64,000 nt of DNA from Bacteroides gallinarum DSM 18171 = JCM 13658 (GTDB lineage Bacteria > Bacteroidota > Bacteroidia > Bacteroidales > Bacteroidaceae), in NCBI RefSeq assembly GCF_000374365.1, contig NZ_KB894130.1, positions 1-64,000 of the forward strand, given 5' to 3'. The position numbers and the translations under genes were made by a program. Shown in pieces: positions 14,965 to 22,288 of the stretch. The notes under the pieces were generated by a model. The model was not told the origin of the DNA. It saw nothing but the letters and a program-made list of their open reading frames with translations, and made no database searches. The stretch's first letter is position 1; each line of letters begins with the position of its first letter.

Positions 14965-15362
14965 GAAAAGCAGAAAGAGCAATCAGGGACAGGCATACCC
15001 GCATCCCGGACAAATGCAAGAAGATAGATACAACTGTCAACGGCGATGCGGAAGCCCTCGTCGAGCAGCATAAGAAAGCGGAGAAACAACTGTTTCCCCT
15101 AAGGCTAAACAAGAATACCGTTATTTACGTCACAAAAGACAAACAGAACGAGGCGTATGCAGAGAGGGCACGCAAGCGCATGGGCATAAAGGGCGAGCCT
15201 AACAAGCCGTTCATTGACCCGCTTTCAGAAGAGAACATCACCAGGATGTACAAGGAGGAAAACATGCCGCCCCGGAAAATGGCTGAAATGCTGGATGTAA
15301 GTGTAAGGACGGTATATCTGAAATTGGCTAAATACGGGCTTACGAAGGTGAAATGCAGGTAG
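14961..15362 (+). CDS. Helix-turn-helix protein, last early gene (late-regulator candidate)
   Basis: A 133-residue basic protein. The C-terminal 45 residues form a helix-turn-helix: EENITRMYKEENMPPRKMAE, then MLDVSVRTVYLKLAKYGL. The N-terminal part is Lys/Arg-rich. It overlaps the HAD gene by 4 bp and is the last gene of the early operon, facing the late arm across the hairpin at 15421. In many phages this position holds the late-transcription activator (compare ArpU/RinA-type proteins). That role is inferred from position and fold, not from sequence identity. Confidence 0.7.
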   Translation: MRKAERAIRDRHTRIPDKCKKIDTTVNGDAEALVEQHKKAEKQLFPLRLNKNTVIYVTKDKQNEAYAERARKRMGIKGEPNKPFIDPLSEENITRMYKEENMPPRKMAEMLDVSVRTVYLKLAKYGLTKVKCR

Positions 15363-15420
15363 TTCGGACAACTTACAGACACACCGATACGACCCTCGCC
15401 AAAACAGCAAGAGGTATAAT

Positions 15421-15462
15421 CCAATGGATGAACCGTTCAAGGCGTTCTAAACGTTCCATTGG
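15421..15462. terminator. Hairpin between convergent early and late operons
   Basis: CCAATGGA (15421-15428) pairs with TCCATTGG (15455-15462). Inside, GAAC (15430-15433) can pair with GTTC (15444-15447). It lies where the early plus operon (end 15362) meets the late minus operon (end 15447). There is no strong T-tract, so termination may be weak or factor-assisted. The 58 bp before it (15363-15420) hold nothing else. Confidence 0.5.
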
Positions 15463-15548
15463 ATAACCCGGAAAAGGCGGCAATAGTCCATGTAAAGGAC
15501 GTTGTCCGCCAATTCAAGCAGTTCGTCTATGTAATCCCTTTTTCGCAT
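15447..15548 (-). CDS. Very small ORF at the end of the late operon
   Basis: A 33-residue frame (MRKRDYIDELLELADNVLYM...) that begins inside the 3' end of the 15514-15693 gene and stops in the hairpin. It is an amphipathic helix with a basic start. Coupled overlaps are normal in this operon, but the length is too short to be sure. Confidence 0.35.
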   Translation of the reverse strand: MRKRDYIDELLELADNVLYMDYCRLFRVIQWNV

Positions 15549-15693
15549 CACGTTCAAGTTTTCTACGTTGTTGACGGTTTATGCCGTTTGCCGCGGCAAG
15601 GCTGTTTAACTTATCCCGCTCCTCGGGAGAAAGCATGTTGTATACTTCTTCCCGTGATTTGCCTGATAATATGGCTTGTACTATTTTCCACAT
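15514..15693 (-). CDS. Small helical protein (59 residues)
   Basis: MWKIVQAILSGKSREEVYNM continues with a helix LSPEERDKLNSLA and a very basic tail NRQQRRKLERDAKKG. It overlaps the end of the HEKGH protein gene by 13 bp. It looks like a short DNA- or RNA-binding helical protein. I recall similar C-terminal genes in Bacteroides prophage late operons, without a function. Confidence 0.6.
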   Translation of the reverse strand: MWKIVQAILSGKSREEVYNMLSPEERDKLNSLAAANGINRQQRRKLERDAKKGLHRRTA

Positions 15694-16103
15694 AAGTTAC
15701 GTCTGCAATGTTCACATAAGAATTTCCTCGCCACCGGGAACATCTTCTGTCCCACATATCCGCTAAGGTACTGCGCTTCCTCCCCGTACGGGTCGATGTC
15801 GAATGCCCGTGAGATATGCCGGCACAGATGCCCCTTCTCGTGGTCGAGAGAGTTCTGAAACTCCGCCGGGGAAGAAGTGAGGGCAATAACCATGACAGTT
15901 TCCCTGTCCCGGATATTGGAATAGGTGATGCCGGTGTTCAGATTACAGGCACGCATGTTCTTATAGGCGTTCATCAAATCCAGCCCCCTGCACCCCACAC
16001 GTTGAAGGTCTGCGATGATGCGGTCGGTATAATAGCAGTCAACAGCATAGTACACCCTCACGTTCCAATCATATTCCGGTATGTAGAACTCCTGTACTAT
16101 CAT
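15681..16103 (-). CDS. Putative zinc metallopeptidase-like protein
   Basis: A 140-residue protein starting MIVQEFYIPEYDWNVRVYYA. Residues about 92-96 are HEKGH, the HExxH zinc motif, within FQNSLDHEKGHLCRHI, and Glu residues in YGEEAQYLSGY downstream could be the third ligand. No signal peptide or membrane helix, so it acts in the cytoplasm or virion. ATG 16103 overlaps the upstream stop in ATGA form, and longer in-frame starts run into that gene. Whether it cuts peptides is unknown. Confidence 0.6.
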   Translation of the reverse strand: MIVQEFYIPEYDWNVRVYYAVDCYYTDRIIADLQRVGCRGLDLMNAYKNMRACNLNTGITYSNIRDRETVMVIALTSSPAEFQNSLDHEKGHLCRHISRAFDIDPYGEEAQYLSGYVGQKMFPVARKFLCEHCRRNLCGK

Positions 16104-16546
16104 GGCCTTTCTTCTTCTTTTCTCTCCTCCAGCATGTCCTCCCAGGGGATAGGAACCCCCTTGCCGATGCAGGTGGCGTAGAACTCGTCGAACGCACGGC
16201 ACGGGTCGCCGTCAACATCGTCGAGGTACAATTTCACATGCACGCACAGGTGCGCTTCATCCGCAAGGGATTTCTTGTAGAAATCGGCTTTCAGCATGTT
16301 GGCGACATAGCAGACGTCGTACAGCTCGTCATGCTCAACGGTTATCCCGTTCCGTTTCAGCATTTCGTCCACCTCGCTCTTCGTCCACGGCACAAGGCTT
16401 TTCTCCTTGCCGGTGGCCTCGTCCTTCACCTTCATCCTTGAAATGGCGAACTGTGCCATTCTCTTTGAGAAATGCCACCCGTAGCAGCCAAGATACTGCT
16501 GCATCCCCGGGGGAAACTTGTCGTATATATCCAATCTTTGTCCCAT
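16100..16546 (-). CDS. Conserved phage protein (FPPGMQ type, 148 residues)
   Basis: MGQRLDIYDKFPPGMQQYLG followed by CYGWHFSKRMAQFAISRM, then a hinge and a helical C-terminal half with an acidic, Arg-containing tail. I recall proteins with FPPGM.xYL...GWHF recurring in Bacteroides phages next to the following two or three genes, without a known role. ATG 16546 is chosen because the start at 16651 lies in the preceding gene. It is coupled to the HEKGH gene. Confidence 0.7.
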   Translation of the reverse strand: MGQRLDIYDKFPPGMQQYLGCYGWHFSKRMAQFAISRMKVKDEATGKEKSLVPWTKSEVDEMLKRNGITVEHDELYDVCYVANMLKADFYKKSLADEAHLCVHVKLYLDDVDGDPCRAFDEFYATCIGKGVPIPWEDMLEERKEEERP

Positions 16547-16598
16547 AGTCTTTTTCTGTTTTAATAAACCGGTAAAGGAGGGGATTGCCCCCTCCCGA

Positions 16599-16928
16599 TT
16601 ACATGAACTCACCGTTGGCGCGTCTGCGTCTGCGCTCGCCCATTTCATCACTGTATGGCGGCATCATGTGACGTTCGCCGTACACAGGATATTCCGGGAA
16701 ATAGCCCGGCATGCGGCGCTCACCCATTTCGGAGCCGCTGTACCCCCCGCTGCGGCTTCCGCCATAATTGCGGTAACCCATTTCACCGCCCTGCATCTCA
16801 CGCATGGCTTTCTCGTAACCGTGGCGGCATCCTTCCTTGTAGGCTTCCTCCATAGGGTTGCCGCTTCTCATACCGAAGTCGCGGTCATATTCGCCGCGCC
16901 CTTCTTCCATTATAGTCCACATTCCCAT
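16599..16928 (-). CDS. Gly/Arg/Tyr-rich virion-type protein (109 residues)
   Basis: A low-complexity protein: MGMWTIMEEGRGEYDRDFGM, a helical segment MEEAYKEGCRHGYEKAMREM, then GG/GY/MGERR repeats and an Arg-rich tail ERRRRRANGEFM. It resembles the uncharacterised Gly-rich proteins often found in the late operons of Bacteroides phages. Its role (assembly, nucleic-acid binding) is unknown. Confidence 0.65.
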   Translation of the reverse strand: MGMWTIMEEGRGEYDRDFGMRSGNPMEEAYKEGCRHGYEKAMREMQGGEMGYRNYGGSRSGGYSGSEMGERRMPGYFPEYPVYGERHMMPPYSDEMGERRRRRANGEFM

Positions 16929-16929
16929 A

Positions 16930-17460
16930 TTATTTCTTTGTTTTATTGGATGTTTCAGTCACCCCGAGCTGTTCCATAAGCCGTTTGTTCAACTCCATAA
17001 GGTCCGCCATGTTCTTGTTCATTTCCGACACCTGCCCTTTCAATGAGGCAATCTCCTGCTCCTGGCGTTGCTTGGCTGCAAGCTCCGGGTTAAGAATTGT
17101 AAGCATCTGGTCGCATACCATAAGGAAGTTCCGGTGGTATTCCACACTCTCCTCGCTTTGCTTCTTCATGGCAAGGACTTCGGTATTCATTTCATCCCTT
17201 GAACAGGTAACAAGCATACCGGTTTTAGCATCGTCTGCAATATCCGCATTGGCAGGGAATTCATACAAGTTGACATTTTTCCCATTTATGCTGACAACAA
17301 TATCAACCACTTGTACGGGTTGGGGATAAGGCATGTTGGGAACTGTCCTATATACAGTCTTTATCGGACTTACATTAACAACTTGCCCGCATTCCAGATT
17401 TGGATTAGCGCCCCTGTGAAGAAGATATAATGTACTATTAGCTCGTAGGTTTTGAAACAT
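16930..17460 (-). CDS. Conserved structural-type protein with C-terminal coiled coil
   Basis: A 176-residue protein. The N-terminal beta-rich half (STLYLLHRGANPNLECGQVV, IVVSINGKNVNLYEFPANAD) is followed by a helical region and a heptad segment EIASLKGQVSEMNKNMADLM ending LMEQLGV. The coiled coil suggests oligomers. Found in a conserved block with its neighbours. Probably virion-associated, by location. Confidence 0.65.
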   Translation of the reverse strand: MFQNLRANSTLYLLHRGANPNLECGQVVNVSPIKTVYRTVPNMPYPQPVQVVDIVVSINGKNVNLYEFPANADIADDAKTGMLVTCSRDEMNTEVLAMKKQSEESVEYHRNFLMVCDQMLTILNPELAAKQRQEQEIASLKGQVSEMNKNMADLMELNKRLMEQLGVTETSNKTKK

Positions 17461-17518
17461 ATCGGTTTGATTTTTAAATGGGCTCCAGGCTGTGAGACAC
17501 GGTCTGGAGCCCGGTTAA

Positions 17519-17935
17519 CTACTTGCTCTTTTGAGCGGTTGTCTCTGCTGTCGGCGCCGGTGTGGTTGTCGGACGATACCCGCCATTTACAAGGTACAGC
17601 TCATTGGTGTACTTGTTGTAGTGGATTTCGTAGATACCCGTCCCGGCAAGGTTCTCGACACGTACCGGCTCGTTGCCATAAGCCATAAGCGGACGTGTGT
17701 CGCCGTTCGTCCCTATCAGGACAGGAAGTGTTGCGGTCGTTCCTGCCGGTATTTCCTGGCGGAGATTGACGTAGAAGCCCCCGACATAGTTACGCCCGTA
17801 AAAGGCGTGGTTCGGAAGCTCCAGGGTCACGTTCTCCGTACCGACTGTCACCTGCACGGTAGGCAGAGTATTGTAGTTCACCCTGCCCAACGTGGGGAAC
17901 GGAAAGGGAAGTCCTGTAAAAAAGTTAGGCCACAT
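17519..17935 (-). CDS. Beta-rich conserved late protein (138 residues)
   Basis: Starts at ATG 17935 behind a strong ribosome site (AGGAGG read on minus at about 17941-17947). The upstream in-frame start at 17986 would overlap the neighbouring gene. The sequence MWPNFFTGLPFPFPTLGRVN leads into repeated strands (TVQVTVGTENVTLELPNHAF, GGFYVNLRQEIPAGTTATLP) and a Thr/Pro/Ala-rich tail. A virion or surface role is likely but unproven. Confidence 0.7.
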   Translation of the reverse strand: MWPNFFTGLPFPFPTLGRVNYNTLPTVQVTVGTENVTLELPNHAFYGRNYVGGFYVNLRQEIPAGTTATLPVLIGTNGDTRPLMAYGNEPVRVENLAGTGIYEIHYNKYTNELYLVNGGYRPTTTPAPTAETTAQKSK

Positions 17936-17958
17936 AATTACCTCCTTTCTTACCGGAA

Positions 17959-18948
17959 TTAACCCCAGTAGTTGTTGCAACCGCATCCGTAACCGCCGCG
18001 GCCGTATGCAACATCACCGGCATAAGCACCGTATGCGGCTGCCCGGTATGTGTCGAGGTTTACGCCGACAATGTTCGGGTATTGTACCGGAACCGTGTTG
18101 GGTAACTTGCATTTGATACCGTCAACGTCGCCCTGCAATGCCTGCAAGCCTGCCGCCAAAGGAGCAATCTGTTGCCCTACCGCATTCAGGATAGTGGCGT
18201 TTTGGTTACGCTGTGAGATTTCAGCAGTCAGAGTGGCTTTCTCTGCCGTGAGAGCCGCAATCTTGTCCTGCAATGCCTGGTTCTGCATGGCGTCCAACTT
18301 GGCTATGATAGCCTGTGTGTTAGCCGTTGCGCCGTCACGGAGTGACAGGGTGTTTTGGTTAGCTGTGTTAACCAAAGTGTTGGTTTGGTTACACATGGCA
18401 AGCTGGTTCTCATAGCCCATTGTCGTGATGGCATTCTGCGTCTTGCAGCAGCAATCTGCCAATTGTGTGAGAACAGCCTGGTTGCCGGACTGGAATGCGT
18501 TGATGATTTGCTGTGAGGACATGCCGACCTGGTTGCCGACATTGGCGATAAGCCCCTGGATGTTGCACAATGCGCTTTGCAGTTGCTGGGTAGAGCAGTT
18601 CAGGGAAGATGCAAGCTGGTTGATGGCGTTGCCGTTCCCTTGAATGGCGGACATCAGGTATTCACGGCCTACGTCACCGTTCAGTTCGGCAGGCAGACCG
18701 CCACCGTTGCCGAAACGGTTGCCGAAGCCGTTACCGCCCCAACAGAACCATAGCAGGATAATCCAGATGAACCACCACGAGCCGCCCCATTGGTCTTGGT
18801 TGCCGCGTCCCTGGTTCAATAAAGCAAGAAGTCCGGGGTCTACGCCCTTTCCTCCCATCAGGTTGGGCAACATAGCCATGATGTCGAATTTGCTTCCGCC
18901 ACCATTGCCGCCGTTACCGTCCTGATTAAAAACGTACGTTCTTTCCAT
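17959..18948 (-). CDS. Conserved Gly/Asn/Gln-rich protein with Trp-rich membrane segment
   Basis: A 329-residue protein. A Gly/Asn-rich N-terminus leads to a Trp-rich hydrophobic segment WWFIWIILLWFCWGG (about 57-71), then a long helical region with many Asn/Gln and a CCCK motif (about 166-169), a heptad segment DKIAALTAEKATLTAEISQR, and a C-terminal Gly/Tyr/Cys tail ending GCGCNNYWG. It is familiar from Bacteroides phages and is always unannotated. It could be a membrane-interacting late protein. It has its own promoter. Confidence 0.65.
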   Translation of the reverse strand: MERTYVFNQDGNGGNGGGSKFDIMAMLPNLMGGKGVDPGLLALLNQGRGNQDQWGGSWWFIWIILLWFCWGGNGFGNRFGNGGGLPAELNGDVGREYLMSAIQGNGNAINQLASSLNCSTQQLQSALCNIQGLIANVGNQVGMSSQQIINAFQSGNQAVLTQLADCCCKTQNAITTMGYENQLAMCNQTNTLVNTANQNTLSLRDGATANTQAIIAKLDAMQNQALQDKIAALTAEKATLTAEISQRNQNATILNAVGQQIAPLAAGLQALQGDVDGIKCKLPNTVPVQYPNIVGVNLDTYRAAAYGAYAGDVAYGRGGYGCGCNNYWG

Positions 18949-18993
18949 AGAGATTTGTATTTATACTGATTACGGTCAAAATCAACCGCATTA

Positions 18994-19010
18994 CAAAGGT
19001 ATAGATACCG
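18994..19010 (-). promoter_or_regulatory. Promoter with palindrome for the 18948 gene
   Basis: On minus, TACCTTTG (18994-19001 read in reverse) matches the Bacteroides -7 box TAnnTTTG, predicting a start near 18987 and a 39-nt leader. The palindrome GGTATAGATACC (18999-19010) overlaps its upstream edge, which suggests a repressor operator. No AACAAAC-type dyad is present, unlike at the four late promoters. Confidence 0.6.
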
Positions 19011-19024
19011 TACCTGCCATGAAA

Positions 19025-19318
19025 TCAGTTGTTTCCCAACGCTTTCCTAATGTTTTCCCAATATATTCTCAACATTTTCCCGCCTTCCATGCGCTCCTGG
19101 AAATTGGAAATCATGTAGTTTATCGCACGCTTGGTCTTGCGGATACGGGGCGCTATCTGTGAAGGGTACATTCCTCTCTCGACAAGCAGACGGACAAGCA
19201 GATAGCGGGCGTCCACGGTCTCCGTGTCCTTGTCCGATGAAAGGATGCGTTCAGCCGGGATTTCCGTTTCCTGCGAGACGAGATTGATTGTTTCGGCAAA
19301 GATTTCTGACTTACACAT
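19025..19318 (-). CDS. DnaA domain-IV-like helix-turn-helix protein
   Basis: A 97-residue protein with the DnaA C-terminal type fold: LVSQETEIPAERILSSDKDT, VDARYLLVRLLVERGMYPSQ, IAPRIRKTKRAINYMISNF, and a final helix. Such short proteins occur in Bacteroidales chromosomes and phages and are presumed to bind DNA. ATG 19318 is preferred because the upstream extension runs into a long hairpin. It may regulate its own leader or the promoter at 18994, by position only. Confidence 0.75.
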   Translation of the reverse strand: MCKSEIFAETINLVSQETEIPAERILSSDKDTETVDARYLLVRLLVERGMYPSQIAPRIRKTKRAINYMISNFQERMEGGKMLRIYWENIRKALGNN

Positions 19319-19339
19319 AGTTTTTCTGAATTTTATATT

Positions 19340-19503
19340 TATCTTTGCCCTGCCACATAGAACATGAGATTCAATGAACAAAGCATAAGACAATGCGTTG
19401 AAGATATTAAAGCCTCCAACGTGCATTGTCTTATGCTTATCATGTTTTTATGTGGCAATATTAACGTGAAACGTTGGGGGCTTTCTTTATACTCTAAGCC
19501 CCC
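19340..19503. ncRNA. Long-hairpin element, possible small RNA or 5'-leader structure
   Basis: Segments 19351-19359/19449-19457 (TGCCACATA/TATGTGGCA), 19361-19367/19440-19446 (AACATGA/TCATGTT) and 19381-19396/19423-19438 (16-bp perfect) nest into one hairpin. A second stem GGGGGCTT/AAGCCCCC lies at 19476-19503. On plus, TATCTTTG (19340-19347) could start an RNA at about 19354, the base of the hairpin. On minus the hairpin is in the leader of the DnaA-like gene. Either direction is possible; RNA evidence is lacking. Confidence 0.45.
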
Positions 19504-19530
19504 GAAAGAGTGCCAGCTATAAGCCGACTT

Positions 19531-19995
19531 CTACATCGTTAATTTCTTTCTTGTCTTTATGGCGAGCCAAGCTATCACGAACAAAATACAGGCTATATTT
19601 ATCGAGAGGCTGGCGCCACCGTAATTAACTTTAAAGCGTTCCCACCAAGACAGTTCCCGTTCTACCGGATAAGGCTTGGGAACTTCAACCCTTCTTAGCC
19701 TTTCGATGAAGTACGGTATCTTGACTGTTACCGTTGCATGAGGGTAGATGCCCAATGAGTGGTTTAATATACCATTACTCCATGAAGCGTAGCTATAGGC
19801 ATACGGATTATGAAGGAATGACGTTGTATCGGCTACAGACACGCTATCCTTGTACGGAACCAATCTCTCTTGGAATGTGGTGTCATGGTAGATTATGCTG
19901 TCGATAACTTTTGTCTCAACGGGCATATATACCGTCCTCGTCCTGCAAGAACACACCGCTAAGGCAAGCAATATTACATACAGTAGTCTTTTCAT
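19531..19995 (-). CDS. u-spanin candidate (lipoprotein with C-terminal membrane helix)
   Basis: A 154-residue protein. The N-terminal signal MKRLLYVILLALAVCSC has a lipobox with likely acylated Cys17 (after Ser16). The middle is a beta-rich linker with Val/Thr/Pro repeats, and the C-terminus is one transmembrane helix (SINIACILFVIAWLAI) followed by Lys/Arg. Lipid at one end and inner-membrane helix at the other is the topology of a unimolecular spanin, which fuses inner and outer membranes in the last step of lysis. ATG 19995 overlaps the upstream stop in ATGA form. Located near the endolysin; the assignment rests on topology. Confidence 0.6.
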   Translation of the reverse strand: MKRLLYVILLALAVCSCRTRTVYMPVETKVIDSIIYHDTTFQERLVPYKDSVSVADTTSFLHNPYAYSYASWSNGILNHSLGIYPHATVTVKIPYFIERLRRVEVPKPYPVERELSWWERFKVNYGGASLSINIACILFVIAWLAIKTRKKLTM

Positions 19996-21371
19996 ATCTT
20001 TTCCCAATTATCCTTTAGCCAAGTGATTTCATCTTTGGTAAAACTGCGGTCGGCGATGATGATTTTGCCGTGACAACCATTAAATCCAGCAGTAGTATTA
20101 TCTCTTATTTTCCCTATATACAAAACATTTTCATCGCTGGAACTACCGCTCTGAATGTTAGTGCCATTATATGTATTCTTAGTTTGATAAGTAATAACAC
20201 CATTCTCAAAAGAAACATCATTATACTGCCCGAATGACAATACATGTTCTCTTTCTTGATATAGTTCAAAAATAAATGCTCCATTATTAGGAGTTTTTGC
20301 TTTACTGATAAATGCACTATTAGCAGTAAGTTCAAACCACGTCCTATCCGCCATCACCGTGTAATCCGTCAATATCGGGAAACCGTAGCAGACGGCGTAC
20401 ATCTTGCCGTCGTAGCAGAGCTGGTTGGGATAATAAGGTAAAAATTGTACTCTTAAATTCAACTCCTGATTAGTAGTGTAACTTGTCCTAATAACCGTAT
20501 CCGCATCTGTTACAAAGTCTATATCATAAATGCCATCCTCAGTAATGCTATAATAAGTCTCGTTGGTGGTAGAGTTAACAAAATGAATAGGTCTATCTAT
20601 GCCTGCAATTTTTATTTGCTGAGTAGAATTAACAATATTCTTATTTATGAAGAATAGATAAGTACCAGCAGCTAACGCTTTAACAAATGTTACTTCTTTT
20701 GTTATATTATCATATAGATATTCAAATCTATTCTGTTGGATAATATTCTCTGTTACATCTATGCCATAAACGCCCATTCCGCTGTTCAGCTTCCCCTTAC
20801 CGCCGTACAGATAGGCGTGGTTACCGTTGCCGCTAAGGTCTTGGAGTATGGAGGTGGGGAGCTGCTTGATAGTGATGTCGCATTCGCCTAAGAAATTACA
20901 CCATATGCAATATGCACTCTGATTATCCTCCCAATTAACATCATAGACACCGTCTTTTTCAACTATAAGCGCCCTATACGCACTTACATCATTTCCAAAT
21001 ATAACTTGTTGATTATCTTTTATTCCGGTTATATAAACTTTAAAATTCTCCGGTTTGCTATTGGTATATATAAGCGCACTTGTAACAGCAACATTGGTAA
21101 CTGTTAAGGTATTAGGAGTAAGAGTACCCGTATATTTTTCTTTCTTATTATTCCACGGACGTTTACTAAAGTCCTCTGTATACGTCTCAATAACATCATA
21201 GTTAGCCATGCCCTGCTTCTTCGGGTCGTAGACAGCCTTGATTGCCTCCTTCATCCCCGAAGGCCATGCAAGCCCCTTTTTACCGCTATCGGGCACACCA
21301 ATCCACGGTACACCAATGGAAGGCATGCTGATTACCGGCATGCTGATAGTGGGAATAGTGATGCCTTTCAT
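19992..21371 (-). CDS. Tail fibre / receptor-binding protein candidate
   Basis: A 459-residue protein. A repeated MP-rich N-terminus (ITIPTISMPVISMPSIGVPW) is followed by beta-rich domains; DLSGNGNHAYLYGGKGKLN is a typical LamG/concanavalin-type phrase. The C-terminal part (WFELTANSAFISKAKTPNNG ... SFTKDEITWLKDNWEKI) fits a lectin-like jelly roll. Similar proteins with variable C-terminal lectin domains are virion-borne adhesins in Bacteroides phages. It directly precedes the spanin gene and is coupled to it. Confidence 0.65.
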   Translation of the reverse strand: MKGITIPTISMPVISMPSIGVPWIGVPDSGKKGLAWPSGMKEAIKAVYDPKKQGMANYDVIETYTEDFSKRPWNNKKEKYTGTLTPNTLTVTNVAVTSALIYTNSKPENFKVYITGIKDNQQVIFGNDVSAYRALIVEKDGVYDVNWEDNQSAYCIWCNFLGECDITIKQLPTSILQDLSGNGNHAYLYGGKGKLNSGMGVYGIDVTENIIQQNRFEYLYDNITKEVTFVKALAAGTYLFFINKNIVNSTQQIKIAGIDRPIHFVNSTTNETYYSITEDGIYDIDFVTDADTVIRTSYTTNQELNLRVQFLPYYPNQLCYDGKMYAVCYGFPILTDYTVMADRTWFELTANSAFISKAKTPNNGAFIFELYQEREHVLSFGQYNDVSFENGVITYQTKNTYNGTNIQSGSSSDENVLYIGKIRDNTTAGFNGCHGKIIIADRSFTKDEITWLKDNWEKI

Positions 21372-21667
21372 TACTGCTCCTCCCTAATCATTTTGGCGGA
21401 CTCTACCTCGGTTTGGCTCTTAATCGTTACGGTTATTCCGCTGGCTATGCCTACAAGACGGAATATTGCATCGGGCGCACCGTTTTCGCCACGAACGTCC
21501 GGATATAATACCATAGGCGTCATGTCTTCTATATTTGCATATGCGCTTATTCTTCCGCCCTTATTCTTTATCTGTATGGTTACGGGATTGCCGTCACTTA
21601 CGAAGCTCGCTTGATATGATAAGCTATTGCCTTCTTTCTTTTCGAATGATAAAACTTCTGCTGCCAT
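21371..21667 (-). CDS. Small beta-rich virion-associated protein (98 residues)
   Basis: MAAEVLSFEKKEGNSLSYQA followed by alternating strands (PVTIQIKNKGGRISAYANIE, FRLVGIASGITVTIKSQT). No family recognised. It overlaps the fibre gene by 1 bp and lies between endolysin and fibre, so a fibre accessory or chaperone role is a guess. Confidence 0.55.
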   Translation of the reverse strand: MAAEVLSFEKKEGNSLSYQASFVSDGNPVTIQIKNKGGRISAYANIEDMTPMVLYPDVRGENGAPDAIFRLVGIASGITVTIKSQTEVESAKMIREEQ

Positions 21668-21679
21668 GATGTTTACTTT

Positions 21680-22096
21680 TTAGAGTTTCAATACTTGGTT
21701 TCTGTTCCCTCCCCCTCGATAGCTGACGTGTACCCAATCGGGACCAACTGCATCTCCTTTCTCCCAAATCAATTGGTCGAAGGGAAGTTTCAATTCTTGA
21801 ATGAGGTTGAACAGTTTTCTGTTCTCTGCCGGAGTATTAGGTGTACCGACAATATCGGCAGCCCTTCCGTTCATGTGGTCGCTTGTTTTAGAACCGCCTA
21901 CAGCCTTATTCAAAGCCGGACAACGGTAGCCGCTTGACACAACGATAGGTTTACCGTAAGCCTTTCTTAAAGGGTCAAGCACATTGTCAACCAACGCTTG
22001 TGCATTGGGAAGCAGTTCTTGCGGCAATCTGTTGTCTATAGCTTTCTTATCAGCCGTTTCGCTTTTAACCAGTTCTGCAATTGTAAAGTATCTCAT
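21680..22096 (-). CDS. Endolysin, peptidase M15 (D-Ala-D-Ala carboxypeptidase type)
   Basis: A 138-residue M15_3 peptidase. Zinc ligands are visible: His74 in SDHMNGRAADI, Asp81, and His123 in WVHVSY, with SSGYRCPALN (54-63) before. It should cleave peptidoglycan stem peptides during lysis. ATG 22096 follows a good AGGAGG-type site (about 22101-22107); the longer start at 22165 falls in the upstream small membrane gene. No signal peptide, so export needs the holin. It shares a border with the holin candidate. Confidence 0.9.
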   Translation of the reverse strand: MRYFTIAELVKSETADKKAIDNRLPQELLPNAQALVDNVLDPLRKAYGKPIVVSSGYRCPALNKAVGGSKTSDHMNGRAADIVGTPNTPAENRKLFNLIQELKLPFDQLIWEKGDAVGPDWVHVSYRGGGNRNQVLKL

Positions 22097-22097
22097 G

Positions 22098-22277
22098 TTA
22101 TTCCTCCTTTCTAAAATATTTGTCATAAACCACACGAGCCACCCATCCGGCAACAACACCGACACCGAATGATACGACAGTAGTCAGGTTCACCCAAAAC
22201 GGTGTGTAGTGCATGTAAAGCATAACTCCCACGATGATAGCGATAACAATCGCTGCGATAATCAGTTTCTTTTTCAT
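22098..22277 (-). CDS. Holin candidate (59 residues, two membrane helices)
   Basis: Two hydrophobic segments: LIIAAIVIAIIVGVMLYM and LTTVVSFGVGVVAGWVAR, with a charged C-terminus KYFRKEE. Short, two membrane helices, immediately before the endolysin gene: these are the features of a class II holin, which would form holes in the inner membrane to time lysis. A single base separates its stop from the endolysin ATG. No family name is assigned. Confidence 0.7.
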   Translation of the reverse strand: MKKKLIIAAIVIAIIVGVMLYMHYTPFWVNLTTVVSFGVGVVAGWVARVVYDKYFRKEE

Positions 22278-22288
22278 TTTGTTACTCC

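Noticed and set aside
15459..15858. Plus-strand frames in the convergent region
   Set aside because: They are antisense to the small minus genes 15447-15693 and 15681-16103, whose coupled starts and plausible proteins are better supported.
18050..18415. Plus-strand frame opposite the 329-residue protein
   Set aside because: A low-complexity shadow in the wrong strand of the late operon.
19351..19457. Invertible promoter of the Bacteroides type
   Set aside because: The arms are separated by only 26 bp inside a continuous hairpin, too short for the usual inversion units, and no invertase gene is nearby.
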